Part shown: positions 33,968 through 45,500 of the stretch, in pieces
Layout of the letters: each line of letters starts with the position of its first letter
How positions within the stretch are numbered: the stretch's first letter is position 1
Assembly (NCBI GenBank): GCA_029962745.1
Contig: CM057153.1
Coordinates: 12,386,446-12,450,445, forward strand
Length of the DNA: 64,000 nucleotides
Source of the DNA: Echinometra lucunter
Taxonomy: Eukaryota; Echinodermata; Echinoidea; Camarodonta; Echinometridae
Reading direction: 5' to 3'
Made by a program: the position numbers and the translations under genes
Notes under the pieces: generated by a model
Told to the model about the DNA's origin: nothing
Databases searched by the model: none
Seen by the model: only the letters and a program-made list of their open reading frames with translations

Positions 33968-34230
33968 CAAAAAATAGTAAGATGAACAAAGTTCGGACGA
34001 GACGCAGTGTCAAAATATAAAGTAAAGAAAAGGAGTTCACAACATCATACAGGATACACGCAAAACATGACTATATATAGTCATGTTAAAATGTCAAAGG
34101 CTCACTTCACCTGAAGAGAATAAAACGAAAGCGCTTGTGAAGTAAAAATCCTGCTCGTTTTGCGTGTATCCTGTATGATGTTGTGAACTCCTTTTCTTTA
34201 CTTTATATATACATATATAATATATATATA
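33936..34230 (+). mobile_element. Inverted repeat with hammerhead-like core, possible Penelope-like element
   Basis: Arms: AAGTAAAGAAAAGGAGTTC at 34021 and GAACTCCTTTTCTTTACTT at ~34185, continuing through CATCATACAGGATACACG. Between them is CTGAAGA (34111-34117) and GAAA (34127-34130), flanked by CTTCAC / GTGAAG; stem II is weak here. (TA)n tracts lie at both outer sides. Confidence 0.5.
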
Positions 34231-36922
34231 TATTAAAGAAAACGGCCGAAATCTTGTCAATAGAATATAAGGATCATTGTGATCGAGAGCTAGGTCAGCT
34301 ATCCCCCTCCCACGATAGGGAGATTTTTGAAAATTCGTGCATGAAAATGACATTTTCTGCACACTAAAATTCAGTATTAGGGGTAACTTATATGAGAATT
34401 GGCATATTTACGTTTTACTTTCATTTCGCAGGGTACGGGTAGGGTAAGTTATGTGAAGTTGACTCGATGAAAGTTTTTTATTATTTATTTTTATTATTTC
34501 TTTCTTTCTTTCTTTCTTTTTGCTCGCTGATCAAGGGGGGGGGGCATGGCCCCCCTGTGGCCCCCTTAGCTACACCAGTGCATGTATCTGCCCGTGAGTT
34601 TCCCTAAATGACTATATACTTGTCAAACCATGAAAATTTTCTTGCGCAACGTGAGCCGAGAAAAGACATTTTTGTTTTCACTTCCCATATTCCACTTTAA
34701 AAAAGGAAATCAGAATCGAATGATATGGTCGGATTTCCTGGCATTTATTTTTGTTTTGGAGGTTGGGAGAACGAATAAAAAAAAAATTCTCTCAGGTACT
34801 ATTCTTTGATCATGTATATGAAAATGCTTCTAAAAAGTTTATGAAAATGTACTTTATTCTTTTTTTATTATTGCTATCCATGTTTAAGCCAAAATATCAA
34901 TGTATAATGCATCCTGTTTTGTTATGAAGAATAAGTCAAATTTTGTTATGAATGAATTGTACAATATGTATTTGATTTTAGAGAAAATATTTTTTTTTTA
35001 AATAAGATAATTGAAATTTTAGGGAAGTGTAAAAAGGATTTTACAGATTATTTTGTCAAATCATGATTTGACGGATGCGAGATCAGAAGAAAGGTAACCT
35101 TAAAGGATTAATATGCTATAATCACAATTGAGAGGAGTATTTTTTTTCTCATAAAACCTCAAGCACTGTTATAGGTTGTGAATGTTTATGCTGAAGCAGT
35201 TCTTTTACAATTAATAATAATAATAATAATGATAATAACAATAATAACTAGACCTTGATACTTGTTTGTGAACAAGTATTAGGTGATCTGTCTGTTTAAT
35301 AATGTTTTTAGCTTGACTTGGGCTAGGATTAAAACATCTGATCAAGAAGTACATGTAAATGCTCGCAAAAGTTAGCATTTTTATGGTTTTGATGTGGCAT
35401 TTGGATGTAGATTTAGTTTTGTGAAGGTACTGTTGGGAAGAAAGCTGTTATTGTTATAGTTTGTGAAGGTATGTCATTATCATGAAATGTCATTTTTATA
35501 AGTAAGCTAGTTGGGGTACAAGATGCGATATTAATTAGAAAGTTTGAGAAGCATAACATAATGCGAAGAAGTTGTTAGGTTTGTGTATGATGGAATATTT
35601 GTAGCATTTTATCATTAAAATAAGTTTGTACAGAATGTATGGGGTTTTAACCCAATCTCCCATTTGTGGGTGTGAAGAGTAATTAGAATGTCAAGATAAC
35701 TTCATCGTGTTAGGCATAAGGCAGGACAATAATAGGTTGTCGATGTTCCAGAGCTCATGAGCAATTTTAAATAATTAAATTGTTAAGTAAAAAGCAATCA
35801 TATCTTTTTTGTTTCCATCCTGTAGGGCAGTATATAAGAATCGAACACGGTATGCCTTTTTTATTGTCTTCCCGAGATATGTTTTTAATTTTCTAAATAA
35901 TATCAAATCAAATCAAATCAAGATGGCAACCACTGATCAAAAAGTAAATGCACATGAGTGATTTGATTTTACTCAGACAAATAAAAACATGTCTTGGGGA
36001 AGACAGAAAAGCTTTAACATCAAACAGTTATGCAATTATGGTTAGGATTTCTATAAAAATATATTCTAGGTTATATGTTAAGGAACGAATACTGAACAGT
36101 GAATTATAAACATTGAAGAAATGAAGGACAACACTCCCTTGAGATCCACCTCACCATCAAGCCTAAAAAACAGAGAACACACTAGCAAAATCCCGAAATC
36201 TGAGTCAACCTAACATAATCGATAAACATGTATGAAAGTTTATTGCCCCCCCCCCCCCCCGACTTACGATTTTGTACAGAAAAGACGCTCCCGTTTTTAA
36301 ATGCTCGCTCTTTGCCAACAAAAAAAAAAGAATAAAGAAAAAAAAAACAGCGAAACTAAAATGCCAGCAAATATTTGGGAATCCTTTTAGAATGCATCAT
36401 GGAAACAATGTATTACACAATACAATCATTTTCGGGGAAAAAACTTGACAGGGAAGAAGTAACGTTTAGAAGGATCGAGGAAAGAGAGAAAGAGAGGTGG
36501 CGGGGAAGTGAACAAGGAAAACGGAAGAGGGACATTTAGATCTATTTCTTTTCATGTCGCAATGATATTAACATTTTTAGGTTTAAAAACTAACTCCCCC
36601 GATCCCCCCAGTGTCTGCGGGCAAGAAAAGATTTCTTTGCAACAAAGGAATTCGAGTTACAAAATGTACAAAATATATACTCCTATCCACCCTCAGTCTG
36701 TGCGGGCAAGAAAAGATTGGTTTGTAAAGGCATTTGGGTTAGAAAATTTCCATGGAGCTAAACAAATCGATGCATGCCTATCTAAGGAATGACAGATTTC
36801 TCATGAAAGGGGAAAGTGAGGGGCCCAATGGGTTTCGAGAAACAAAGTCTAGGATAGGTAGTTTCTCGAAACCGTCATTTCATGGACATCCCATTGAAAC
36901 GTATGTTAATTCTACTAAGGAC
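34231..36922. other. Intergenic, mostly unremarkable
   Basis: No coding exon recognised. Contents: a possible degraded hAT-like right end AGCTACACCAGTG at ~34567-34579; an (AAT)n run at ~35214-35250; a short direct repeat GCGGGCAAGAAAAGATT at ~36617 and ~36701; and a hairpin GGTTTCGAGAAAC / GTTTCTCGAAACC at ~36830-36873. Confidence 0.5.
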
Positions 36923-36948
36923 CGACTGTGACTCCCGACAAGAGAAAG
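36923..36948 (+). pseudogene. Stray fragment of ADRM1 exon 1 (left part)
   Basis: 26 nt identical to ADRM1 exon 1 at 39690-39715 (begins CGACTGTGACTCCC), 2.7 kb upstream of the gene. It is cut by the hAT-like element starting at 36949 and resumes at 39331. Not coding in this context. Confidence 0.85.
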
Positions 36949-37817
36949 CAGAGGCGGATCCAGCATTCTCCAATAGGGGGCCGAAATTTTTAAAAACCAC
37001 TCGAACCGATTAGAAACGTATGGTTTAAGGCTGCACTCAGTGGCGTAATAAATGAAAACATGTTGTGGGGTCCCCCCCCCCCCCCACACACACACACACA
37101 GCTCTAGATGCGCCTATATATCTTGAAATAGTTATCTTTAATTGAGGAATTATAAAACTCCTTTTCCTGAGTAAAAAGGAAATGATGGATAATGCGAGCG
37201 CGAAGCGCGAGCTGAAATTTTTTTAGATTCCAAATGAAGAAAGTCGTCAGGGGCGTCGCTAAACTTTTTTTCCATGGGGGTGGGGGAGGGGTGTAGAGGC
37301 CAGAGTGCCAACAAACAATGCCAGTGGTTACCGACAACTAATGTCGATAAATTCAACCGTGTAAAGCCCACGAGGCATTGTGTGCCTCTATCACATTTTT
37401 CTGCTAAATGATATAACTGTTCACCTCACTTGCCGAATGTGTTAGCTTTCCGGAAACACCCTGTGTCTAAATATAATACGAGCGAGCGTAGCGAGCGAGG
37501 AAAAATATACACACTCTTTCGTCGAACTACATGATGGGCTTAAAGATAACATAGGCCTATTTGGTCACCTCTTTCACCTGATAGGCTTTCAAAGACCATC
37601 CTAAATCTAGATATTATACGAGCGAGCGCAGCGAGCGAGGAAAAAAAATATACCTTTCCCATAGTAGAAGTGGTAATTCTTTATCTACACCTGATCTACA
37701 CTGTAGAATTAACTACTAGATATCTTACTTATACATATACATATTTTGGTCACCTCGCCTGCTGAATTCGTTTGCTTTTCCATACCATCTTGTATTAAGC
37801 GCTATATAAATGTTGCA

Positions 37818-37888
<71 letters not shown>

Positions 37889-39330
37889 GAATTCAATCCG
37901 AGCGAGCGCAGCGAGAGAGGAAAAATCTATTTAGTATTTTTCATGGTAAAAGTGTTAATTTTTCATCCAAATACACGATGTCATTAATTATGAGATAACT
38001 AACCTTTTTTTATATGTGTGCAGGTACATTTGGTCACCTCGCTTGCCGAATTCGTTTGCTTTCCCAAATCCATCTTGTATCTGAGTATTGTACGATGGAG
38101 CATAGCGACCGAGGAACTCCCTTTCATTGTAGAAGTGAAAGTTCTTCATCAAAATACACGATGGGCCTTTAAGATATCTATTTTGAAATATGTGGCACAG
38201 TGAGCAATAGCTGTTTTGTAGCCGTTTTGTAGCTCTTTTGAAAACGGCTAGAAAACGGCGAATTTTGTCCAATTAGATTTCTCCATAGGAAATTGTCCAC
38301 GAAACGGCTACAAAAGGCTACAAAACGGCAAATTTTGTGCACTCTGCACAGCTTTGTTCACTGTGTGGTCACCTCTCCTACCTAATTTATTTGCTTTCAA
38401 AGACCATCTTGTATTATACAAGCGAGCGGAGAAAATATATATGTACCTTTTTGTGGTGAGAAGTGATAATTCTTCATCCAAATATATGATCTGCCTAAAC
38501 ATGCTAAAAGTATCTAGATTGTTCATCTGACCTGCCGAATGTGTTTGCTTTCCGAACTTACGAGCTAGCGCAGCGAGCGAGGAAAAATATACACTCTCTT
38601 TCGTGGTACCGGTATTATTTCGTCTTCAAAATGAAAAGCAAATAAGCCGAATATCATGAATATGGGCACCTTACTCATCTTGTTCTTTCTCTTTCCTCTT
38701 CATCCTATTCCCTCTCCTTTCTTTCTCTCTTTTTTTTTTTTGCCGACAGCAATCGCGAATTTGTCGATCGGGAATGGTACCTCTACTCCAGTTTTACAAT
38801 ATGGGTGTAAGTCTCTGTCAGTCCTGTACCTAGGATTTTTACTGTGGTTCAACTGTGGAAATAATAGACCTTTTTGAGGAAGTGACAATTGCGAGCGCGA
38901 AGCGCGAGCCGAAATTTTGATTTACAATAAGCTGAAGGCAGAGCAATTTTGCCTCTCATTTATTTTGAACTCATTCTAAAACTGATAACCTAATCAACTT
39001 CCCTCTATATGCGAGCGCTAAGCGTGAGCGAAAAAAAAATCCCCATAAAATGAATCATACTTCTTTGTAATTCTTTCTTATAACTCTCAAGACGAAAGCA
39101 TGCGAGCGTGGAGCACAAGCGAAAATTTTGCCATAGCCCTTTCATTTTCTTTCTTCTTCTTCTTCTTCTTTTTCCTCTTCGTCTTCTTCTTCTTCTTCTT
39201 CTTCTTTTACTTTCTTCTTTTTTTCTTTTCTTTTCTCTCCCTTTTTTTTGCTCCGCCAATGGGGGGGGGGGGGGTCGCGACCGCTTCGGCCCCCCCCCCC
39301 CCCCCCCCCCCCCCCCCGGATCCACCTATG
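36949..39330. mobile_element. Large non-autonomous hAT-like element with periodic GC-rich boxes
   Basis: Left end CAGAGGCGGATCCAGC; right end GGATCCACCTATG (reverse complement CATAGGTGGATCC). It separates two pieces of an ADRM1 exon 1 copy; GAAAG occurs at both edges (36944-36948, 39331-39335), a shortened target duplication. The interior has boxes of the type GCGAGCGCAGCGAGCGAG at ~37480, 37620, 37905 and 38570 within a diverged ~140-200 bp tandem module (TTTGGTCACCTCGCTTGCC, AATATACACTCTTTC). (ATT)n at 37818-37888 and (CTT)n at ~39150-39210. Confidence 0.75.
37818..37888. repeat. (ATT)n microsatellite
   Basis: About 70 bp of pure ATT triplets. Confidence 0.95.
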
Positions 39331-39361
39331 GAAAGGGACTTGTCTAGTGTCTACCTTCACC
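39331..39361 (+). pseudogene. Stray fragment of ADRM1 exon 1 (right part)
   Basis: GAAAGGGACTTGTCTA equals exon 1 at 39711-39726, followed by a 7-nt internal duplication (GTGTCTA) and CCTTCACC as in the exon. With 36923-36948 it reconstitutes about 45 nt of exon 1. Confidence 0.8.
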
Positions 39362-39592
39362 GGCTGACGAACTATAGACAGAAGTATTCGGTCTACTCCC
39401 GGGGTCTACTCCCGTCATAGAGATAAATGCTTCTCGTAGATTACATTTTCATTTTTTATTAGCGATATAGAAGATACCCTCGTTTTCGCGATATCGAATT
39501 TCAGCGGAGTCATTTTTGAGTGGGTTCTTGTCGTACGCAGCCATCATTTTCTACAATTTTGCTTATCTTCAGCGTCTTAGAATAAAATTAAC

Positions 39593-42500
39593 ATGTCGGG
39601 TGCATTGTTTGGTAGTTCAGCTTCGGGTGGTCGTCCGTCTAGCAAGAATTTGGTTGAATTCCGAGCTGGGAAAATGGAACTGAAAGGAACGACTGTGACT
39701 CCCGACAAGAGAAAGGGACTTGTCTACCTTCACCAGCCCGATGATACGCTCATGCATTTCTGCTGGAAAGACCGAACAACCGGGACAGTTGTGGATGTAA
39801 GAAGATTTCCATTCTCACAGTGACGGATCCAGACAGGGGCGCCAATAGACTGAAGTGTTCTGTCTCTAACAGTCGTCGTTATCCTCTTATAATGGTAGGG
39901 TCGGCACTCCTCCTTTTTAGAGACAGACTCGCCCCGAAGCATTGTGCGTGCAATCTCATTGTGCTGGGCAGCACAACGAGAAAACTACCTCAAATCAGCG
40001 ATTTTTCCCCTTTATTCATGAATATAAAATTATCATTACACACTACAGAGTAGACCTATAGTATACAATGTAGCTTACCGATTTTATGAATGATTACTTT
40101 TAACTCTCCATTTTCAGGTAAATCCAGGGTCCTAACGTTACATGTAGTTGTAGGTCCTCTCGGTTGAAAACCTTGCAGCAGCCAACGCCTCTATCTCTGT
40201 TCGCCTCCGCGCTTTTCGCAGGGAGATCAGCGAATTTGCGACTCTCGCATTTCAACCGTATTCAAACGAGCGACCAATGCGAAACAACAACAAAAACATC
40301 GTACGTATATGCCCAAACGTACATGTACGTGGTCAATCGTTTGAATACGGCTGGTTGAAATGCGAGAAGTCGCGAATTCACTGATCTGCCTGCGAAAAGC
40401 GCGGAGGCGAACAGAGATGGAGGTTGGCTGCTGCAAGATTTTCAACCGAGAGGACCTAACGTTAGGACCCTGGATTTACCTGAAAATGGAGAGTTAGAAG
40501 GAATCAATCATAAAATCGGTAAGCTACAATATCTAGGTCTACTCTGTAGTGTGCAATGATATTTTTATATTCATGAATAAAGGGGAAAAATCGCTGGATC
40601 GACTTTGAGGTAGTTTTCTCGTGCTGCCCAGCACAATGAGATTGCATGCACGCTGCGGGGCGCTTCTGTCTCTAAAAAGGAGGAGTGCCAACCCTACCAT
40701 TATAAGAGGCTAACGACGACTGTTAGAGACAGAACACTTCGGTCTAGGGCGCCAAGGGCACGCGCTCCCACGTAGTCAGGAGACTTCAAGAGAGTAGAAA
40801 AAAAAAAAAAAAAACGCTAATGCTGCTACTAGTAGCATTAGCATTTTTTTTTTTCTACTCTCTTGAAGTCTCCTGACTAACGTTAACATTTACTCCCGCG
40901 CCTGCCTTTAATTTTCTTTTATGCGATTATTTATTATGGCATTGGCAGTGTACATGTGTATACAAGCACATGCGTGTGTCTTTACATTGTACAGCCACAC
41001 GCATGTGGCTGTATTCTTAGAACATGTAGAACTTTAGATCTACTAACTGTTAACTTATAGTCTAGTCTACACAGGGTTACATTGGTATGCTGAGCTGTGC
41101 AAATTTATGTGACATGCTGTCCTCTATAGTCAAAGATTGAAATCACTAAAATAATCAACAAATTCATATAAAATATTTGTTTTTTACACCTAGGATAATA
41201 AGATATCCTATTTCCATTCCATTCCTCCAACTGGATGTAAATTATCTTGATCAAGTGAATTTTGAAAAATATTTTTCTGATAACTAATGACACAGCTCTT
41301 GCTCCTCAGTCCCAAAAAATTTATTGGTAGAACACTACTTTCTTATTGTCAGCAATTTGCATGCTACGGCATGTCTGTTGTGCGAGGTTAGTATAACCGA
41401 GCACTAGTGTGAGTGAGTCTAGTCAGTGATTATATTACCGAACAGCACTGTATTGTCTCCGCAGCCTCCCAGCAGAAATGGTACAGAACCCGTGCAGAGG
41501 TCTCGGGCTGCAGGATCAGCTCAAGGCCTACTCCCAAAGCCCGTGCAGGAATGGTGCATTGCCACCTACAGTATGTTTATGGACCATGGCTTGCCATTTT
41601 TCATATTTGTATAACTCCTCGCGAAACAAAATTGTAGAGGCTGCAGAGCCTGTGAATCCATACAAAAATCTTACGATTGCCTTCTGCCTCCTCGTGGAGG
41701 CTGCATGGATAGAGGGTTATGGGCATGATACCGTCTTCGTAGGCTGATCGTAAGCCAAATGTAAACTAGCCATTAGTTAGATCTACACTAATACAACAGT
41801 GTCCATGATGTCTCCAGTTCGATTTTGGGTATGGTCGGCTCCTCATTTAGAAGATAGATACAGAAGTGGGGTGTTTGCTCTGCTGTGTAAGCCAGATTCC
41901 ACGCCAAAATGTGGAATTGGCAAAATTGCTATAATTTTATCTTTTTTGTTACATATACTTATCACTCATACATGTAGATCTAAGCCTAACTAAAAGGTTA
42001 GGCTCTACTACTTCAAGAATGTGTTCAACTTGCCAATTTGACTGTCTGTATAATCCTGAATGACATGAAAAAGAGCATTATTAATGCTCTTTTTTTCAGG
42101 TAATTCAGGGTCTAAGGTCTGTATTAAAACTGCTTGAATGAACTGAACTTGAATGTAGATGATGTCATTGGATAAGTCATAATCATATTCTAGCAAGAAG
42201 CCCAACGTAAGAAATAAATAAATAATGAAATAAAAATGCTGTGCTGCCCCTAAGCATTCCATTAAAGTATTATATCTACATCTGCAATATTGTTGAAAAT
42301 AAGTTCTTTTGCTGTGTTGGAGGGGGGGGGGGGGAGGGGTAGATTAGACTTAGAATGCGGCACTAACTGTTGGCAAATTTGTGGTCATCACTGAAAAATT
42401 TAGAACTAAATTTAGGTTTTACATGTCACCTCCCTCCCCCCCCCCCCCCTTGTCAAAAATGTTGTAGGCATAGAGGGGGATTGTTAAACTTCTTCACCAA

Positions 42501-45500
42501 AGCATAACCCTTTATGGCTTTGCTCTTATATATACAATTTCCATGTGGTACTCTATGTTTTCATTCATAGTGAATTACTTGTAAATTGCTCAGAATAAAA
42601 ATGTTATAATATGCTCTAAAATAAGGCTGATATTGCACCAGAAAGCATCTAGAATTTCAGAGCTTGAGCGTGCCCTGGACCCCAGCTGCAAAGGACTTTG
42701 CTCTTCGCACACATTCAAATTTTCAAGGCGTGTGCTTCAGCCAGTCTCCCCCCCCCCCCCCCTCTTTAAAATAACTTTATATGCATATTATTCTTATCAT
42801 ATGTTTAAAAACAACAGAATTTAGCATCTATAGATAGAAAATTGACTTAAAGTGAGGTTTAAAAGTGATGGATTAAACAAAAATGTCAGGATTTAGCCTA
42901 TTTTCCAGGGCACCACACATTTTTTTGAAGAGGATCTGGAATGAACTATTTAAAGTCTGTATGCATCAGCCCTATGTTAAGTTTGGAAATTTTGGAGGTC
43001 TGGACTTTGATCGCCTATGTGTCCAAGGCTGCAGGGCATATGTTACTGTCGAACTCTGCTTTTTTGCGCTTCATGTGAAGCAAGGATTTGTTTTGGTGAT
43101 AAGAGACAAGAATTGCTTCAACTTTGAAGTGATAGAATCTTACATTAAGGATTGTCACATTTATTTTTGCAGGATCTGATTATTTTCCCTGATGACTGTG
43201 AGTTCAAGCGTGTCCCTCAGTGCACCACAGGAAGGGTTTACATTCTCAAGTTCAAGTCTTCTGCTCGCAAGTTCTTCTTTTGGATGCAAGTAAGCTTACT
43301 TTTTAAGTAAACATTTAGTGCAAGGGAAGAAAGTGGACATATAAACTAAGCCTGAGTCATTTTGATTTTGTTATAAATCGGGGCTCGACGGCTTTGCTCC
43401 TGTCGAACACTGATGCATTGATGAAATAAAGAAATACATAACAGTGTCAAAAGGCTTTGAAATTCAACCGGTTTAAGAACTCAATTCTATTATAGGGTCT
43501 AGTTTTCACACAGTATTATGTTTCAAACCTTAAATCCATGAAATAGAACAATGGAAGTAAGATTAACTTGCTGGATCTCTTGCGTTTTTATGTGTGTCTA
43601 CGACGTCGTAAGATGTTTAGATGCCGCCATATTGTTTACAATAAACAATTTTTATATGCTTGTTTGCTGCAAGATGGCACTATATTGCTAGCTATATCAC
43701 TGCTCACAGTCGATCAGGATTTGGGAGATTGGCTGTATAGCATCAAGGGCTCTGATACAGCCACCTGGACCAAATTTTAGTTCTTAAACCGGTTGAATTT
43801 CAAAGTCTTTTTACACTGTTATTTTGTTATATATTTCTTTATTTTCATCGATATGCCGATGTAGCCAAAACAGGGCCAGGGCTCAATAGCGATGATCAAG
43901 CACTGGTCTTTTAACCGAATCGACTCGGGCTTAATATAAACTCGAAGCATTGTGGAGTGACTGAATATGATTCAAGATACATGTATTAAGCACAATGTGG
44001 TGACTGGAGAGTATCATTTTAGATGTAATAACATCAGTCCATTAACCCATTGGCTATTGGAATCAGATGGCTCCTGTCTTAAGCATATGGAAATGAGAGA
44101 ATTTGGTAGTCAGCGGGTAAAACTGGTTGCGTATTTACTTGTAATGGCAATAGTCTGCTCATGTAATTGTACCACTATGCTTTAATATATCTGTGAAGGT
44201 CAATTTTATTCCACATTCTGGTAATTTTGAGAGATTTGACAGTTGTTGCACATTAAAGCAACAGTGAACTGACCCTTATTATGATGTATTTACAACAGCG
44301 CCAACTTACAGCTACTCAAGACCAGAGACTCTTAGAAACATTATATCCTTTGTGGCTTCTCGAGAATTTCCTTAGTATGAGTACAAATACATTTTAACAG
44401 ATGTTACTAAAAAAAAAAAAGCTCTCATTGATCAGAATAGAGCATGCTGGGAGCAAAAAGGGGACAAAATTAGTAGTTGAGGACTGAGAGGGCACTATTT
44501 CAAAATCCCATACAAGGGTGCCAGTTTGCTCTGGCTTTAATACACTTGTAATGGTAATAATACTCCCATATAATTGTACCACTATGCTTTAATCTCTAGT
44601 GTGAAGTCAGTTTTATTCCACATACTGGTAATTTGTGGGATTTGACAATCATTGAAGACTTTTTCAGTTAAAAAGTTAATGAAGAATTCATGTTTTATTG
44701 CCTTTATTTTTATGAATGAATAAACTCTTTCCATGCCTTCATCTTTGATCTCTCTAGGAACCCAAGTCAGATAAGGATGATGAGCTGTGTAAGAAGGTGA
44801 ATGATGTTCTCAACAACCCCCCTGCCCCTGGCTCCAGTGGCCTGGGTGGAGGAAGGGGCACTGGAGGACTACCCTCAGAACTGGGTGGACTGGGATCCGC
44901 CCTTGGTACGTAATTTACTACTACCATGTAGTTTGTAACATCTGTCCTGGTCACAGTATTGTCTGTAGGTGCTATTACAGTATTACAGTTTTTGAAGGAA
45001 ATAATCATATTACATGGGAAATTCGATATTACCTCTTTATATCAGAACAAACACAAAATATGCATATATATGGCACTGCTTGTTCACTAATGAGTGTATA
45101 GAGTTCTGCTGCCACAGCTCATAAGCTCATTTTACAGCCAGGAAGGCTTTAACAATGATTTCATCCTCTGCATGAGCTAGTGATATTCCAGATTATATCA
45201 AGAATTGCCTCAGAATTATTGATTTCAGACACTAAAGTTACAGACAATGAATAAGTCCACCACACTCGAGATTTTGTGAATATTAATGTGAAACATCCGT
45301 TGACGAACGTAAGCTCATTTTACAGCTAGGAAGGCTTTGACAATGATTTCATCCTCTGCATGAGCTGGTGATATTCCAGATTATATCAAGAATTGCCTCA
45401 GAATTATTGATTTCAGACACTTAAGTTACAGACAATGAATAAGTCCACCACACTTAAGAACTCATGAATATTAATGTGAAACATCCGTTGACTAACGTAT

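Noticed and set aside
37248..37300. CAGGGGCGTCGCTAAAC as the left end of another element
   Set aside because: No matching right end or target duplication found within the larger insertion; may be a truncated copy or internal sequence.
39005..39420. Poly-Phe/Leu and poly-Arg/Gly ORFs near 39.1-39.4 kb
   Set aside because: (CTT)n and poly-C runs at the end of a hAT-like element.
41413..41747. Overlapping ORFs in ADRM1 intron 1
   Set aside because: Three frames open over the same stretch, no domain, partly in an imperfect palindrome; probably chance or repeat-derived.
42883..43179. 98-codon ORF just before ADRM1 exon 2
   Set aside because: Lies in intron 1 and runs into the exon in a different frame; no recognisable domain, and orthologous protein continuity skips it.
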